Shown: positions 20,363-29,613 of the stretch, one piece after another
How the letters are laid out: every line of letters starts with the position of its first letter
How positions within the stretch are numbered: the stretch's first letter is position 1
Assembly (NCBI GenBank): GCA_023091735.1
Contig: JALKBU010000208.1
Span: 1-60,937 of the forward strand
Reading direction: 5' to 3'
Length of the DNA stretch: 60,937 nucleotides
Origin: Trichomonas tenax
Lineage: Eukaryota; Parabasalia; Trichomonadida; Trichomonadidae
Translations under genes and position numbers: made by a program
Notes under the pieces: generated by a model
What the model was told of the DNA's origin: nothing
Databases searched by the model: none
What the model saw: the letters and a program-made list of their open reading frames with translations, nothing else

Positions 20363-22390
20363 TTATTCTGTTTGTGGATTCGCACGCCACCTCTTTTGAA
20401 GGTTTCTAGTTAATACTTCAATAAATCTCTGTGTTTCTTCATGATCAGTGTTAAGCTTTAATGCTTCTATTATTTCATCTGTTCTGTTTGATTGTCCGAC
20501 AAATTCATTAAATACAGAAGTAATTGCCAAATCAAACCTTTCAACGCTATTGTCTGTCAAGCTTCTTTCTATTTCTTCGATGGATAAATCACTTGCGTCA
20601 TTGCTCAAAGCTCCTCCGATCCATCTCTTGAAGTCAGTATCCCATACCCACACTCTTCCACGAGAGTTGGCGAGAATATTGCCTTCTCCTGCAAGACGGA
20701 ATGAAACAAAGTCACTTGGACATGGGCATGACATTACTTCTTTCATTGTCTTGATATCAATGACGCAGCACTTGGAACCGACAGCTAAAATATAGTCGCC
20801 ATCATAGCTCAAGTGGCGGCAGATTCCTCCAACAAGATATGGTGTTGATAGGCGCCTTCCTGTCTTCTTATCTAGCTTGATAACCGAACCAGCATAACTG
20901 ACAATGTGGAAATCACCAATATCCAATGCATTGTTGACGATTCCTTCAAGAATCTGCGGTTTAGGCCACTTGTAGCCAACTGGATTATATTCTGTTGTTG
21001 TTGGTTGAGTAACTTCGCACTCAACTTTTGCAGAAAATGAAACTAACTGCTTCTCAACTGCTGTGAGTAAAACTGGTTGGATGCACATGATTTTATCCTG
21101 AACTGTGACTATTTGGCGAGTGAGGACTTCATGAGGAGTGAGCTGTAAAACTTCCAAATCAACTTCTTTCTCTTCCGCATCAAGAGCGTGCAGAAGTGAT
21201 GCTGCTGTTGCTGTTTTAGAAGCAGACTTAACACGGAATGTGTTTTCACCAATAAGATGGCTTCTTATTTCTTCCATTGATTCAGCATCAACGAGTTCGA
21301 GATCGTGGGCCTTCGAGAAGTCGAATGCAACAATGCCGCCCTCTCTTGTGATAGGAGCATTCTCCAAAGCAACAATCAGCCACTTTGCATCTTTAGACCA
21401 GCACATATCATTGATTGTTGATTTAGAGACTCCATCGAGGACAACTAATGGCCTTGTTTCTTCGCCAACCATCCAGATAGAGATAACGCCACTCTTGTCA
21501 CCGCATGCCATGATCGATGAATAAGAGCCATCCTTATTCCTGAACAAGAATGGTGGACATGAAATGCAGCACGAAGGAGCAATGTGTCCTTCAAGCATGA
21601 AACCGAAGTTGAAGGATTCGCGGCTGAAGAAAGGAGTGACATAGCCTCCTGAATTTGCAGCGGTCATTCCTACAAAGGAGCCGTCAGGTGTCCAGCAGAT
21701 TCTGGAAACAATTGCTTGATCCGGTTGTGTGAATTCAACGCCAAATTCTTGGCTGTAGTTGTTTGTTGGATCGTAATATTCTAATTTTCCATTTAGAAGC
21801 TGGCACGCGATGAATTTGCCGAGAGGATCGATGGATATCGAAACGAGACCGACTGAATGCGCTGTTTGATGAAGATATAATTTATTTGCTGATTTGACAT
21901 CCCAAACGATCACTGAGCCGTCAATTGAACATGTAGCGATTTTCAATGAGTCTGGGAACCAAGATATGCCTGTGACATCGTTCGTATGGCCAGAGAAGGT
22001 TTTTGATTGCCATCTCTGTACAGGATGATTTGGTTTGAGTTCTTGCTCCGAAATACCGAATGTTGATGGTTGTCCGAAGCATCTGACTCTGTGCCATATG
22101 AACATCATCGCGTCATCACCACCAGATGCGAGATATTTACCATCTGGACTGAATCTGACGATATTTACGGATTTATTGTGATCACGAAGTACTGCTAGTA
22201 ACTTATTTTTGACGTTTTGTGTGTTATCTGTTAATGCGCGAAAACTCCAAATTTTAATCAGATTATTCCATCCTCCAGTGGCGAAAAGCTCTCCAGATGG
22301 ATGAATGTCAACCGAGGAAACGGGTCTCGTGTTGTGTCCGAGCCATTTTGGGAACACAAAGCGAAGATTCAGTTTGTCTTTCCCTTCCAT
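20363..22390 (-). CDS. HIRA: HIRA-like histone chaperone (WD40)
   Basis: 675 residues. The N-terminal ~370 form a WD40 propeller; recognisable blades include SSVDIHPSGELFATGGWNN, VRFSPDGKYLASGGDD and ISWFPDSLKIATCSIDGSVI. The C-terminal half (about 470-640) matches the HIRA C-terminal domain in order and spacing, including a segment beginning WPKPQILEGIV. HIRA/Hir1 loads histone H3.3-H4 independently of replication. The protein is shorter than human HIRA (about 1017) and closer to the minimal core. Upstream, an 18-bp perfect palindrome centred on ACATGT (22410-22427) lies about 20-40 nt before the ATG. Confidence 0.85.
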   Translation of the reverse strand: MEGKDKLNLRFVFPKWLGHNTRPVSSVDIHPSGELFATGGWNNLIKIWSFRALTDNTQNVKNKLLAVLRDHNKSVNIVRFSPDGKYLASGGDDAMMFIWHRVRCFGQPSTFGISEQELKPNHPVQRWQSKTFSGHTNDVTGISWFPDSLKIATCSIDGSVIVWDVKSANKLYLHQTAHSVGLVSISIDPLGKFIACQLLNGKLEYYDPTNNYSQEFGVEFTQPDQAIVSRICWTPDGSFVGMTAANSGGYVTPFFSRESFNFGFMLEGHIAPSCCISCPPFLFRNKDGSYSSIMACGDKSGVISIWMVGEETRPLVVLDGVSKSTINDMCWSKDAKWLIVALENAPITREGGIVAFDFSKAHDLELVDAESMEEIRSHLIGENTFRVKSASKTATAASLLHALDAEEKEVDLEVLQLTPHEVLTRQIVTVQDKIMCIQPVLLTAVEKQLVSFSAKVECEVTQPTTTEYNPVGYKWPKPQILEGIVNNALDIGDFHIVSYAGSVIKLDKKTGRRLSTPYLVGGICRHLSYDGDYILAVGSKCCVIDIKTMKEVMSCPCPSDFVSFRLAGEGNILANSRGRVWVWDTDFKRWIGGALSNDASDLSIEEIERSLTDNSVERFDLAITSVFNEFVGQSNRTDEIIEALKLNTDHEETQRFIEVLTRNLQKRWRANPQTE

Positions 22391-22953
22391 CTTTGTAGAC
22401 GTTTAAAATTTTTTAACATGTTAAAAATTATGCGTTTTTGACACTGGAAATAGATATTCCTCTGATAATATATTTCATATCGCCGATTATTATTCTAAAA
22501 TATCATGAATATTTATATGAACTCATATCATTTTATATTATATTTCCTATATAAACGAATCCGCCAATCCAAGTGATTTCAGTAAGTTATTTCATATTTG
22601 AAATAAATACAATGATGATTGTTGTGTGTAGGCACAACTGTATACAATTCAAAGGCGCCTTATGCAGCTTGTTTTTGCTGATATCAGATTTGTTATTTAT
22701 TAACGGATAATTTCGATTTTATGCGTCTATTTTAATTCGATGTTTTCTTGACAGTATACTCATTATTTTGTACCCTAATTCAATACCTACATCAAGCTGG
22801 ATGTAGTGTATTTTGATCGCTAGAAATCTGCTATTTTTTTGCTTAGCCTTACCTAAAAAGTAAATAAAAAAATAGTAAACATAATGACTCAAAAAGAAAC
22901 AATTTTTTTACTCTGATGTTTAATAGTTAATGATATCTTTATATGCTTCAGAT
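22391..22953. other. Intergenic region with palindromic HIRA promoter
   Basis: About 560 bp. The only notable signal is TTTTTAACATGTTAAAAA (22410-22427), a perfect palindrome. It holds the ACATGT core of the element seen at other promoters. No gene is seen. Confidence 0.5.
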
Positions 22954-23791
22954 TTAGCAACTTATGAAAGGAGTTAAAACTAATAAATATACTCGAATGT
23001 TAAATGAATTTCGCACTGAACAACTGAATAAATATACACCAATGAATGTCATTCTCATAAATCCATTTCCATAGTGTCCCATGGAAACTGATCCATTTGG
23101 TTGAGTAAATATTTCATTGCCAGCTAAAACTAATGGCTCAATAAATGAAATATTTGGATGTGTGGGAACCTCCAGCGCCAAAATTATTGGGAAGTGTTTT
23201 GTCTCTGGGGGTTGAAAATCCACCTCTATACCCTCCTCCACCTCCACCATTTCCTTCTCCACTATGATATGCAGAAGATCCATCAGCACTATCTTCGCCA
23301 ATTCCATCTTCAGTTCCATATGTTTGATTTGCTCCAAACCCATAACATTCGTCATTATGATCGAAATAAGGAGTAGATATTCCACCAGCATGTGGCATGC
23401 TTGCATTTTCAAGGCCCTAGCTCATTCCGATGTTTCCTCCTGCTCCGGCAGCAAATGCAATTTGAGTTCCATCACCAAAAAATAATCGAGTTGCACGGCC
23501 TCTGGAACTTTTATGCTGCCAATTTGAATATAGTTTTCCGCCTTTTCCTCCACCGCAGCATGTTTTGCGATCTACATTTGGATGAATTTGGCCTTTTTCA
23601 CCAATTAATTTTGAAAATGATTGTGTTGTATTTAAGTTCAATTTTCCTGATATATGGCCTCCAAGAGGTTTATTTTTAAGTATTTCTGATATGCCTCCTG
23701 AAATTCCCCATAATTCAAAAAAATATAATCCTTTATTTAATGTAAAATTGTATGGAATGTAATCATTTCTATAATCAAACTCTAATTTCAT
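22954..23791 (-). pseudogene. Glycine-rich (ALK-type) protein, broken
   Basis: The minus strand reads as a glycine-rich beta protein of the Gly_rich (ALK/LTK-like) type. It has LYFFELWG near the start, then glycine-spaced strands, a central six-glycine run, and GNGFMRMTF near the end. Two breaks are visible. A TAG stop at 23417-23419 lies within an otherwise continuous frame. An apparent +1 frameshift in an AAA run near 23138-23150 moves the reading into another frame for the last ~60 codons. The real start is ATG at 23791; the upstream TTG is not a likely start. Such genes are common and variable in trichomonads and probably encode secreted or surface proteins; this copy looks dead. Confidence 0.65.
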
Positions 23792-24142
23792 GTTATATTT
23801 GAACAATTAGAACTCCAAATACTCAAATTCAAGTGAGAAAAATGGATATAAAATTATGAAACAACATTAAATTAAAACGCAAGAATTATAAGATTGGGAT
23901 CAGTGACAATTAGATTTCATATTGAAGAAACCATTTAGCAGTAGTTACGATTTAATTCAGTTTACTATTAATTTCCAATGAGCATTGCATTCAGAGATAT
24001 TGATAAAAATGTTGCCTCGTAAAAACATACTGACTTCGCATGATCAATAAGAAATACAAATATTTATCCATACAAACAAAAACAAAAAGTGGTCAGCATC
24101 AGTTTGAAATACAGTGAGTTATTATGAGTTGGACAGAAATCA

Positions 24143-24475
24143 TTAATGCTTCCAACAATACTTATAAACATCTTTCCATTTCCTTGCCAAATTGAATAAC
24201 TTCTTACTACCAATTAGTTCATAAAACTCATCTCTTGTTTCAATGTTTCCTTCTGAAATGATGGCATCGCATGTAAGTGCCCAAGAACTGTCTCCACCTG
24301 ATCCACCATTTCCATTATTGGAAGCAAAGCCTCCAACCCAACATTCACCAGAACCAGGTCTATCGCTTGATCCAGCAACAGTTGTAATACCAAAAGTAAA
24401 TCCAAATATAGTATTTGGCAATCGCAAATTGTTATGTATTCCACCTTGTTTAAACATAGTATTCTTTATGAGCAT
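24143..24475 (-). pseudogene. Orphan fragment with glycine-rich segment
   Basis: An open frame of 110 codons, starting at an ATG. A hydrophobic-aromatic N-terminal stretch (PNTIFGFTFGITTV) is followed by a glycine-rich bend, then a charged helical C-terminus ending in WKDVYKYCWKH. It is close to, and in the same orientation as, the broken glycine-rich gene. It may be the displaced 3' part of a relative, or a truncated gene that lost its 5' end. I do not recognise the domain, and it could still be expressed as a small protein. Confidence 0.35.
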
Positions 24476-24598
24476 TAAATGATGAGATATTGATGAAAAA
24501 GATGATTCGTAAAATAAAAAAATCTAAATAATTATACTGATTTATTAATATTCAAAGATGAATCAAATCTTATCCACAAATACAAAAAGATAAATTCC

Positions 24599-26875
24599 TT
24601 ATTCACGACAGAAGAGGGGGTTAACAGAAATGAGACCAGTTGTTTCACTGAGAAGAAGAACATGGTCCATTTGAATCAATCGAAGAATAATCTTCTTTGT
24701 GATGTTGGCCATCATTTCATCTGTCTGCAGATACTTAAGAACATCCTTATTTTCTAATGTGTACCAGGTAACAATATCATCCAATGTTTCGCCAGCCTTT
24801 CCTTCTTCAGATAACTTCATCAAGTGCTCGATAACACCTGTGGCAATAGAATGATATGTATCGAACTGAATGACGTTATGATCAATTGTATCTTCTTTCT
24901 CCTCTGGCTTTGGAACTGGAGCTTCATCTTCATCGGCATCCAAAACAATTGGCTCTGAGCCGATCTTAGAGATGGAGTATGTGAGAAGGCGAGCAGCTTC
25001 TTTAACATAAACTGGCTTAACTTCATCAGCAAGGTTCAACTTAGCGATAGCTTCAGAAAGTCTGATCAAAGCTTCTAACTGTCTAACTGTGATTCTTGAT
25101 GAAGCGCCACCACCACCGACAGCATCCTGAGACCTGAGAGTGACATAATGCTTAACAATGGATGAAACCGATTCATCTGTCAATACTGGTGTCAATTTCT
25201 TGGCATACATGATGTAACGCTTCAATTCGCTCTCGTTGAAGATTGCCTTTTGTGTGACATCCTTACCCATATGGACATTGATGATCTGCCTGGCAATTCT
25301 TCTATCGAGATCTTCATTAACATCATCAGTGATGATGAAGAAAAGATCGAATCTTGACATGATTGGTGCAGGCAAATTCAAGTTCGCTCTGAGAGATCTT
25401 GCGGTGTTATATCTGCCATTCACTGGGTTAGCAGCAGCTAAGATGGAAGCGCGTGCATTGAGTGTAGCATGGATACCTGCCTTAGCGATGGAGATTGTTT
25501 GCTGCTCCATTGCTTCGTGAATAGCTGTCTGATCTGTTGGGTTCATCTTGTCGAACTCATCGATGCAGCAGACACCGTTATCAGCAAGCATCAAAGCGCC
25601 AGCTTCGATCATGAAATCTCCTGTCTCTGAGTCTTTGACGACTGTTGCTGTAAGACCAGCTGCACTAGAAGACTGGCCAGATGTGTAGACACTTCTTGGC
25701 ATTGTCCTTGAGATGAATTTCAAGAACTGAGACTTCGCTGTTGATGGATCACCGACGATGCAGACGTTGATGTCACCTCTGATCTTCATACCTTGTGTTT
25801 GCTGCTGTACACCACCCAAAAGCATCAAAAGGGTTCCGCGCTTAACATCATCGTGTCCATAGATATCAGGAGCGATAGAGCGAGAAAGTTTGTCGTAGAT
25901 TGTATCTTGGCTTGAGTTTGCCTCTTTCATCATCTTTGATGGCTCTTCATTCATTGCTTCAGCTTCTCTTGCGATTTCATCTTCGACATTTAATGCTGTA
26001 ACTGATGAGCAAAGGAATGATAATCTATATGTAAGCTCTCTGACACCGTATCCCTTTACGCCAGTGACACCATCAGCCTGAAAACCAGCGCCACGAGTCA
26101 AAACTGGACGCTCACCAATTGCACGCTTTGATGTTGTTGGAACAGCGACAGGAATGCCAATAAACTGGCACCTGTCACCCGGCTTAGCTGTATCGACAAG
26201 CTGGTGGCGCAAAATAACCTCCATTGTGCGTGGCATGCCTGAATCTGGCGATTCATCTGGATCTTCTTGGACAATGATACGCTGGAAATCCGTAAACTCG
26301 GATCTATCAGTGAGCAGTTCGAATTTAGAGTGGTTGTTGCAAGATTTATTGGGGCAAACGCTGGGTTCGGTGTATTGGAAGTTTTGTGTTACGTTTGGAA
26401 TGTCTTGACCACAAACGCGGCACCTGAACGTTCCCTTGAGAAGTTCTGGCTGGACATCAGATATCCTTGTCACTGTACCTTGGAACATAATCAAACCACC
26501 AACTTGTGATGGTTTAATTTGTCTCAGATTGCTTCTGACGTTGTAATCTACGATAGATATTGTGAAAGGACGTGTGTTATAGTTCCTTCCTTCGCGAGCG
26601 TACATTTTATCTTGTGCAGAGACGAAATCAACGAGAGCGCTCACGAGAGAGTTATTGAATCTGTAGTAGTTCGTTGCGATGACGTTTGCGAAGCCAGAAT
26701 CGTACTCAAAAAGATGGTTATAGCTAATTCTTAATGTTGTGTTTTCTGCGGCTTTCATTCGTTCGAATTCTTGATGATAGAACAATTCATCGCTTCCCTC
26801 CTCTTTGAATGTGTTGAGAAAATTGAGGAAACGGGTCTTTACTTCGTTATCTAAGTTCTGTGAAGCTTCACCCAT
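24599..26875 (-). CDS. MCM6: Replicative helicase subunit MCM6
   Basis: 758 residues with the MCM order: N-terminal zinc finger (C152, C155, C174, C179), Walker A GDPSTAKSQ (375-383), Walker B CCIDEFDKM (436-444) and arginine finger MSRFD (506-510). The MCM6 assignment rests on the segment FELLTDRSEFTDFQR and on GMPRTMEVILRHQLVDTAKP, both like MCM6 rather than MCM2-5 or 7. It forms part of the hexameric MCM2-7 helicase that opens origins. Length is near the family norm (about 820 in human), with a short N-terminus. The ATG is about 30 nt after a minus-strand initiator. Confidence 0.9.
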   Translation of the reverse strand: MGEASQNLDNEVKTRFLNFLNTFKEEGSDELFYHQEFERMKAAENTTLRISYNHLFEYDSGFANVIATNYYRFNNSLVSALVDFVSAQDKMYAREGRNYNTRPFTISIVDYNVRSNLRQIKPSQVGGLIMFQGTVTRISDVQPELLKGTFRCRVCGQDIPNVTQNFQYTEPSVCPNKSCNNHSKFELLTDRSEFTDFQRIIVQEDPDESPDSGMPRTMEVILRHQLVDTAKPGDRCQFIGIPVAVPTTSKRAIGERPVLTRGAGFQADGVTGVKGYGVRELTYRLSFLCSSVTALNVEDEIAREAEAMNEEPSKMMKEANSSQDTIYDKLSRSIAPDIYGHDDVKRGTLLMLLGGVQQQTQGMKIRGDINVCIVGDPSTAKSQFLKFISRTMPRSVYTSGQSSSAAGLTATVVKDSETGDFMIEAGALMLADNGVCCIDEFDKMNPTDQTAIHEAMEQQTISIAKAGIHATLNARASILAAANPVNGRYNTARSLRANLNLPAPIMSRFDLFFIITDDVNEDLDRRIARQIINVHMGKDVTQKAIFNESELKRYIMYAKKLTPVLTDESVSSIVKHYVTLRSQDAVGGGGASSRITVRQLEALIRLSEAIAKLNLADEVKPVYVKEAARLLTYSISKIGSEPIVLDADEDEAPVPKPEEKEDTIDHNVIQFDTYHSIATGVIEHLMKLSEEGKAGETLDDIVTWYTLENKDVLKYLQTDEMMANITKKIILRLIQMDHVLLLSETTGLISVNPLFCRE

Positions 26876-26899
26876 TTTTTTAATGAACGTTTATTAATA

Positions 26900-26908
26900 A
26901 AAAGTGAC
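26900..26908 (-). promoter_or_regulatory. Initiator of MCM6
   Basis: Sense strand reads GTCACTTTT, about 30 nt before the ATG. It has the same form as the other initiators in the window. Confidence 0.65.
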
Positions 26909-27695
26909 TTTTGAAATCTGATTTTATGTTATATTTGGGCTCTAAACTGAATGTAGTCTCCAATTATCAAGAAATTGTAACAAAACCATTTCTATTTTTT
27001 GAAAAAAATTTAAGGGTCCACTCCGGCCAAACTTCCTGTATCGTCCAACACGAAACACTTCCACAAAAGTGGCAGGGTCAACCCCTCAATTCTCACTTTT
27101 GATTTTCGTGTCTCTAGGTAAGAAGGGAGTGCGCAGAAAAATAATGGGATTTTTTGCAAAAAAATTTTGGAAATTTGGATTCTTCACAAGATATAATAGC
27201 TATTAAAGGGATAACCAATTTTTCGAAAAGGGTAAATTTTGTCAAATCACCACTTCACTTTTGGGTCAAAAAGTGACATTTCGAATGTTTAAAGATACAC
27301 CTTTTTTCAAGGCAAATCATTATGATTCAGTCATTGTATGTATAATCCAAGTTATTTCTCATCAATTCCTCAGATATAAAATTAGAACAAAATATATTTA
27401 GAATTGGTGGCTCAATTTCAGGCTATATCGATAGCAAATCTACAGTATACTTGCTTGATAACAGAAGATAAGGAAATCGATTGGAATCGTTTAAAAGATG
27501 AACTCAGTATGTAAATAGATCAAAAGCTGTGATGCATCTGATTTGCACACATATTGCAGACAAATGTGGTATGATATTTTAACTAAAAGACGAAAAATCA
27601 TATCTTGGAAAACATCAAAGGCTAATAAAAATCCAAGATTCTCAATATTTAAGCCAAACAAACATATGGGAACATAACGCCACATCACACATCTT
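26909..27695. other. Intergenic region with inverted initiator-like pair
   Basis: No gene is supported. TCACTTTT (27255) and its complement AAAAGTGA (27269) face each other. At 27040-27070 TATCGTC and a small CACTTCCACAAAAGTG hairpin occur. The 65-codon minus-strand frame at 27491-27688 looks like chance or an unrecognised remnant; it lies directly downstream (minus strand) of the coding fragment below. Confidence 0.45.
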
Positions 27696-27908
27696 TTAGA
27701 ATTCTAACTGTGGAGCTCTGGTGCTCGAGGCCTCCATTAGAGAAAAACCGTCGCTGTCGATTCTTGAAATCTCTTGAACACAAGATTCGTTTTTCGATAA
27801 ATCCTCTGAAATATAGCATCCCTATGGGCTATAGAGTATCTCCACAAAATACGAGTCTTTGATTTTAAGGTTCCGGCCTTCTTTTAGGTACAAGAAAATG
27901 TTAAAAAA
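27696..27908 (-). pseudogene. Decayed coding fragment with internal stop
   Basis: One minus-strand frame stays protein-like over about 70 codons, with words such as YLKEGRNLKIKDSYFVEILY and IDSDGFSLMEASSTRAPQLE, ending at a stop at 27696. It is interrupted once by TAG at 27822-27824, between YSP and GCYISEDL. There is no start codon, and the 5' end fades at a TGA at 27909-27911. The composition is that of a soluble globular protein. I cannot name the family. It is most simply a relic left by duplication or deletion. Confidence 0.45.
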
Positions 27909-28137
27909 TCACCAAAAAACAACTTTCTTTATTTTGTTTCCCCTCATGCTAATGATTAATTACTTGGAGTATCGCAGCTCAATTTCAACTTTTGAATAAT
28001 AATATTAATAATCAGCGGGAAAATGTGAAATCATTTACAATTTTAATAGCCACTTGAATATATACATGCTAAAAATATGCTGATAATTGTAAAGTAGTAA
28101 AATAAATAAGCAAATCACAATGAAAATCTGCTTTTTC

Positions 28138-28354
28138 TTCGCGTTCAATTTGTTTGATGCAGTAAACAGTTACCATAGTCTATGATAGCTATGTGATTTC
28201 AATTAGGTGCTTTGGTATCCATAACACGAATTATTGCACCTAAATTTATGGATAGTTCTATATTGGTTCTAGGCTTTCGTCCACGTGAATTGATAGCATA
28301 ACTGTCTCCCTTTGCGTTATTTCGTGTAAATGCCCTAAAACTTTCATATGTTTT
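28138..28354 (-). pseudogene. Second decayed coding fragment
   Basis: One minus-strand frame reads ESFRAFTRNNAKGDSYAINS, then RGRKPRTNIELSINLGAIIR and VMDTKAPN, and after one TGA (28199-28201) continues as NHIAIIDYGNCLLHQTN. Another TGA bounds it upstream. The part around INLGAIIR to IAIIDYG is faintly like the end of a superfamily-2 helicase motor, and the RGRKPR stretch faintly like an AT-hook; neither is enough to assign it. It is a relic, separate in frame and content from the fragment at 27696. Confidence 0.35.
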
Positions 28355-29613
28355 TCAAAAATCGAGGAATTTTTGAGTAATAATTAATTTATTTTTATGC
28401 TTAATCTTCATATATCAATGTTTTGTTGTGAAATTCATATTTATGTGAGAAGAAGTGTTTTAACTCTCAAATTTGGTTTTTAGCGACAAAAATTGGCAAA
28501 ATTAGCATTATTATGTAAAATGTTACAATAAACCATATTTTAAAAAGTGAATAAGGTTAAAAGTCACGTTTTTCACAATTTATTTGACACTGTTTACATT
28601 AATAAAATAGTATATACGATGTGAATTATTTTTCCATCGTTTTTATTTTTGAACACTTTATTTCTATTAATCAATAATTTCAGCATATTCATTGGGAGGC
28701 TATGAGTGTAATTTGGTATATCACATTAAAAATATATTATATGTGCATACATCTATTTATATTGTCGTCTCCGCAATGATTTAGTGTATTTATAAATTAA
28801 GATACTGAACAATTATTCAATTAGAAGCTTGTATTATTTGTAATATGTTACTATGTTGTTGGTGTGTGATATATTTATAATAAATATTGCTATTTACTCA
28901 ATAATAAACTGATATCAAAATGTTAATGAAAAATATGAAACGATATTATATATGTTTAACACTACAACTATGTATGGCATCACACAAGAGTTATATTTGC
29001 CCATACATGTTTGAACTGGTTCTAACCCCCAGAGTTGATACACTTCTGTTTGTGTTTTGAATATCAAATCCTCGTTATTGATCACAAAATAGTTTTAAAG
29101 CTTCAATGCATCGTTTCTAAAGTTAGTTTTATGAACATATTTCGATTGCTTTTTGGAAAAGACTTTAAATTAAATCGAGGTCAAAAATGAAATTTACGTG
29201 TCAAATATAAAAAATTAAAGTTCAAAATCTTAGATAAATATTACCAAAGAGCATATTTTGCAGATAGAAATATATATAATATTTCATTCTGTCTCTATGC
29301 CATAAAGTTAAAATTGTATAACTTCATGAATTGAGTTTTTTAAAAAAAACAACTTGTCAAATATAATTTTTACATGTCATATATGATATTATTTTGACTT
29401 GGGTAGCAGTGGCTAATTTTATGAAATTTAATATCTATTGATAGAATTAAATCTAGATATATTATAAAAACAAAAAATCACATTTTGGAAATTTTCTCAA
29501 ATCAAATTGTTTTGTGGGTAAATAAGCTTTACAGAATGTGTAGATTCCAAATAATCAGTCAAAATACATAAAAATTTGATGCACTATTTGAATGGTTTAC
29601 TAAAAGTGGCCAA
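28355..29613. other. Intergenic region with importin-beta upstream elements
   Basis: About 1.26 kb without a gene. GTCAA words of the recurrent element lie at 29180, 29200 and (degenerate) 29220, then at 29356 and 29376, in steps of 20 bp within each group, about 240-430 bp before the importin-beta ATG. A weak relative of the terminal repeat at 50140 may lie near 28975-29010. No canonical initiator is seen next to the ATG; only AAAAGTGGCC precedes it. Confidence 0.45.

Noticed and set aside
28970..29060. Third copy of the 116-bp terminal repeat
   Set aside because: Only about 25 bases resemble it, with gaps; not better than expected from shared A/T-rich words.
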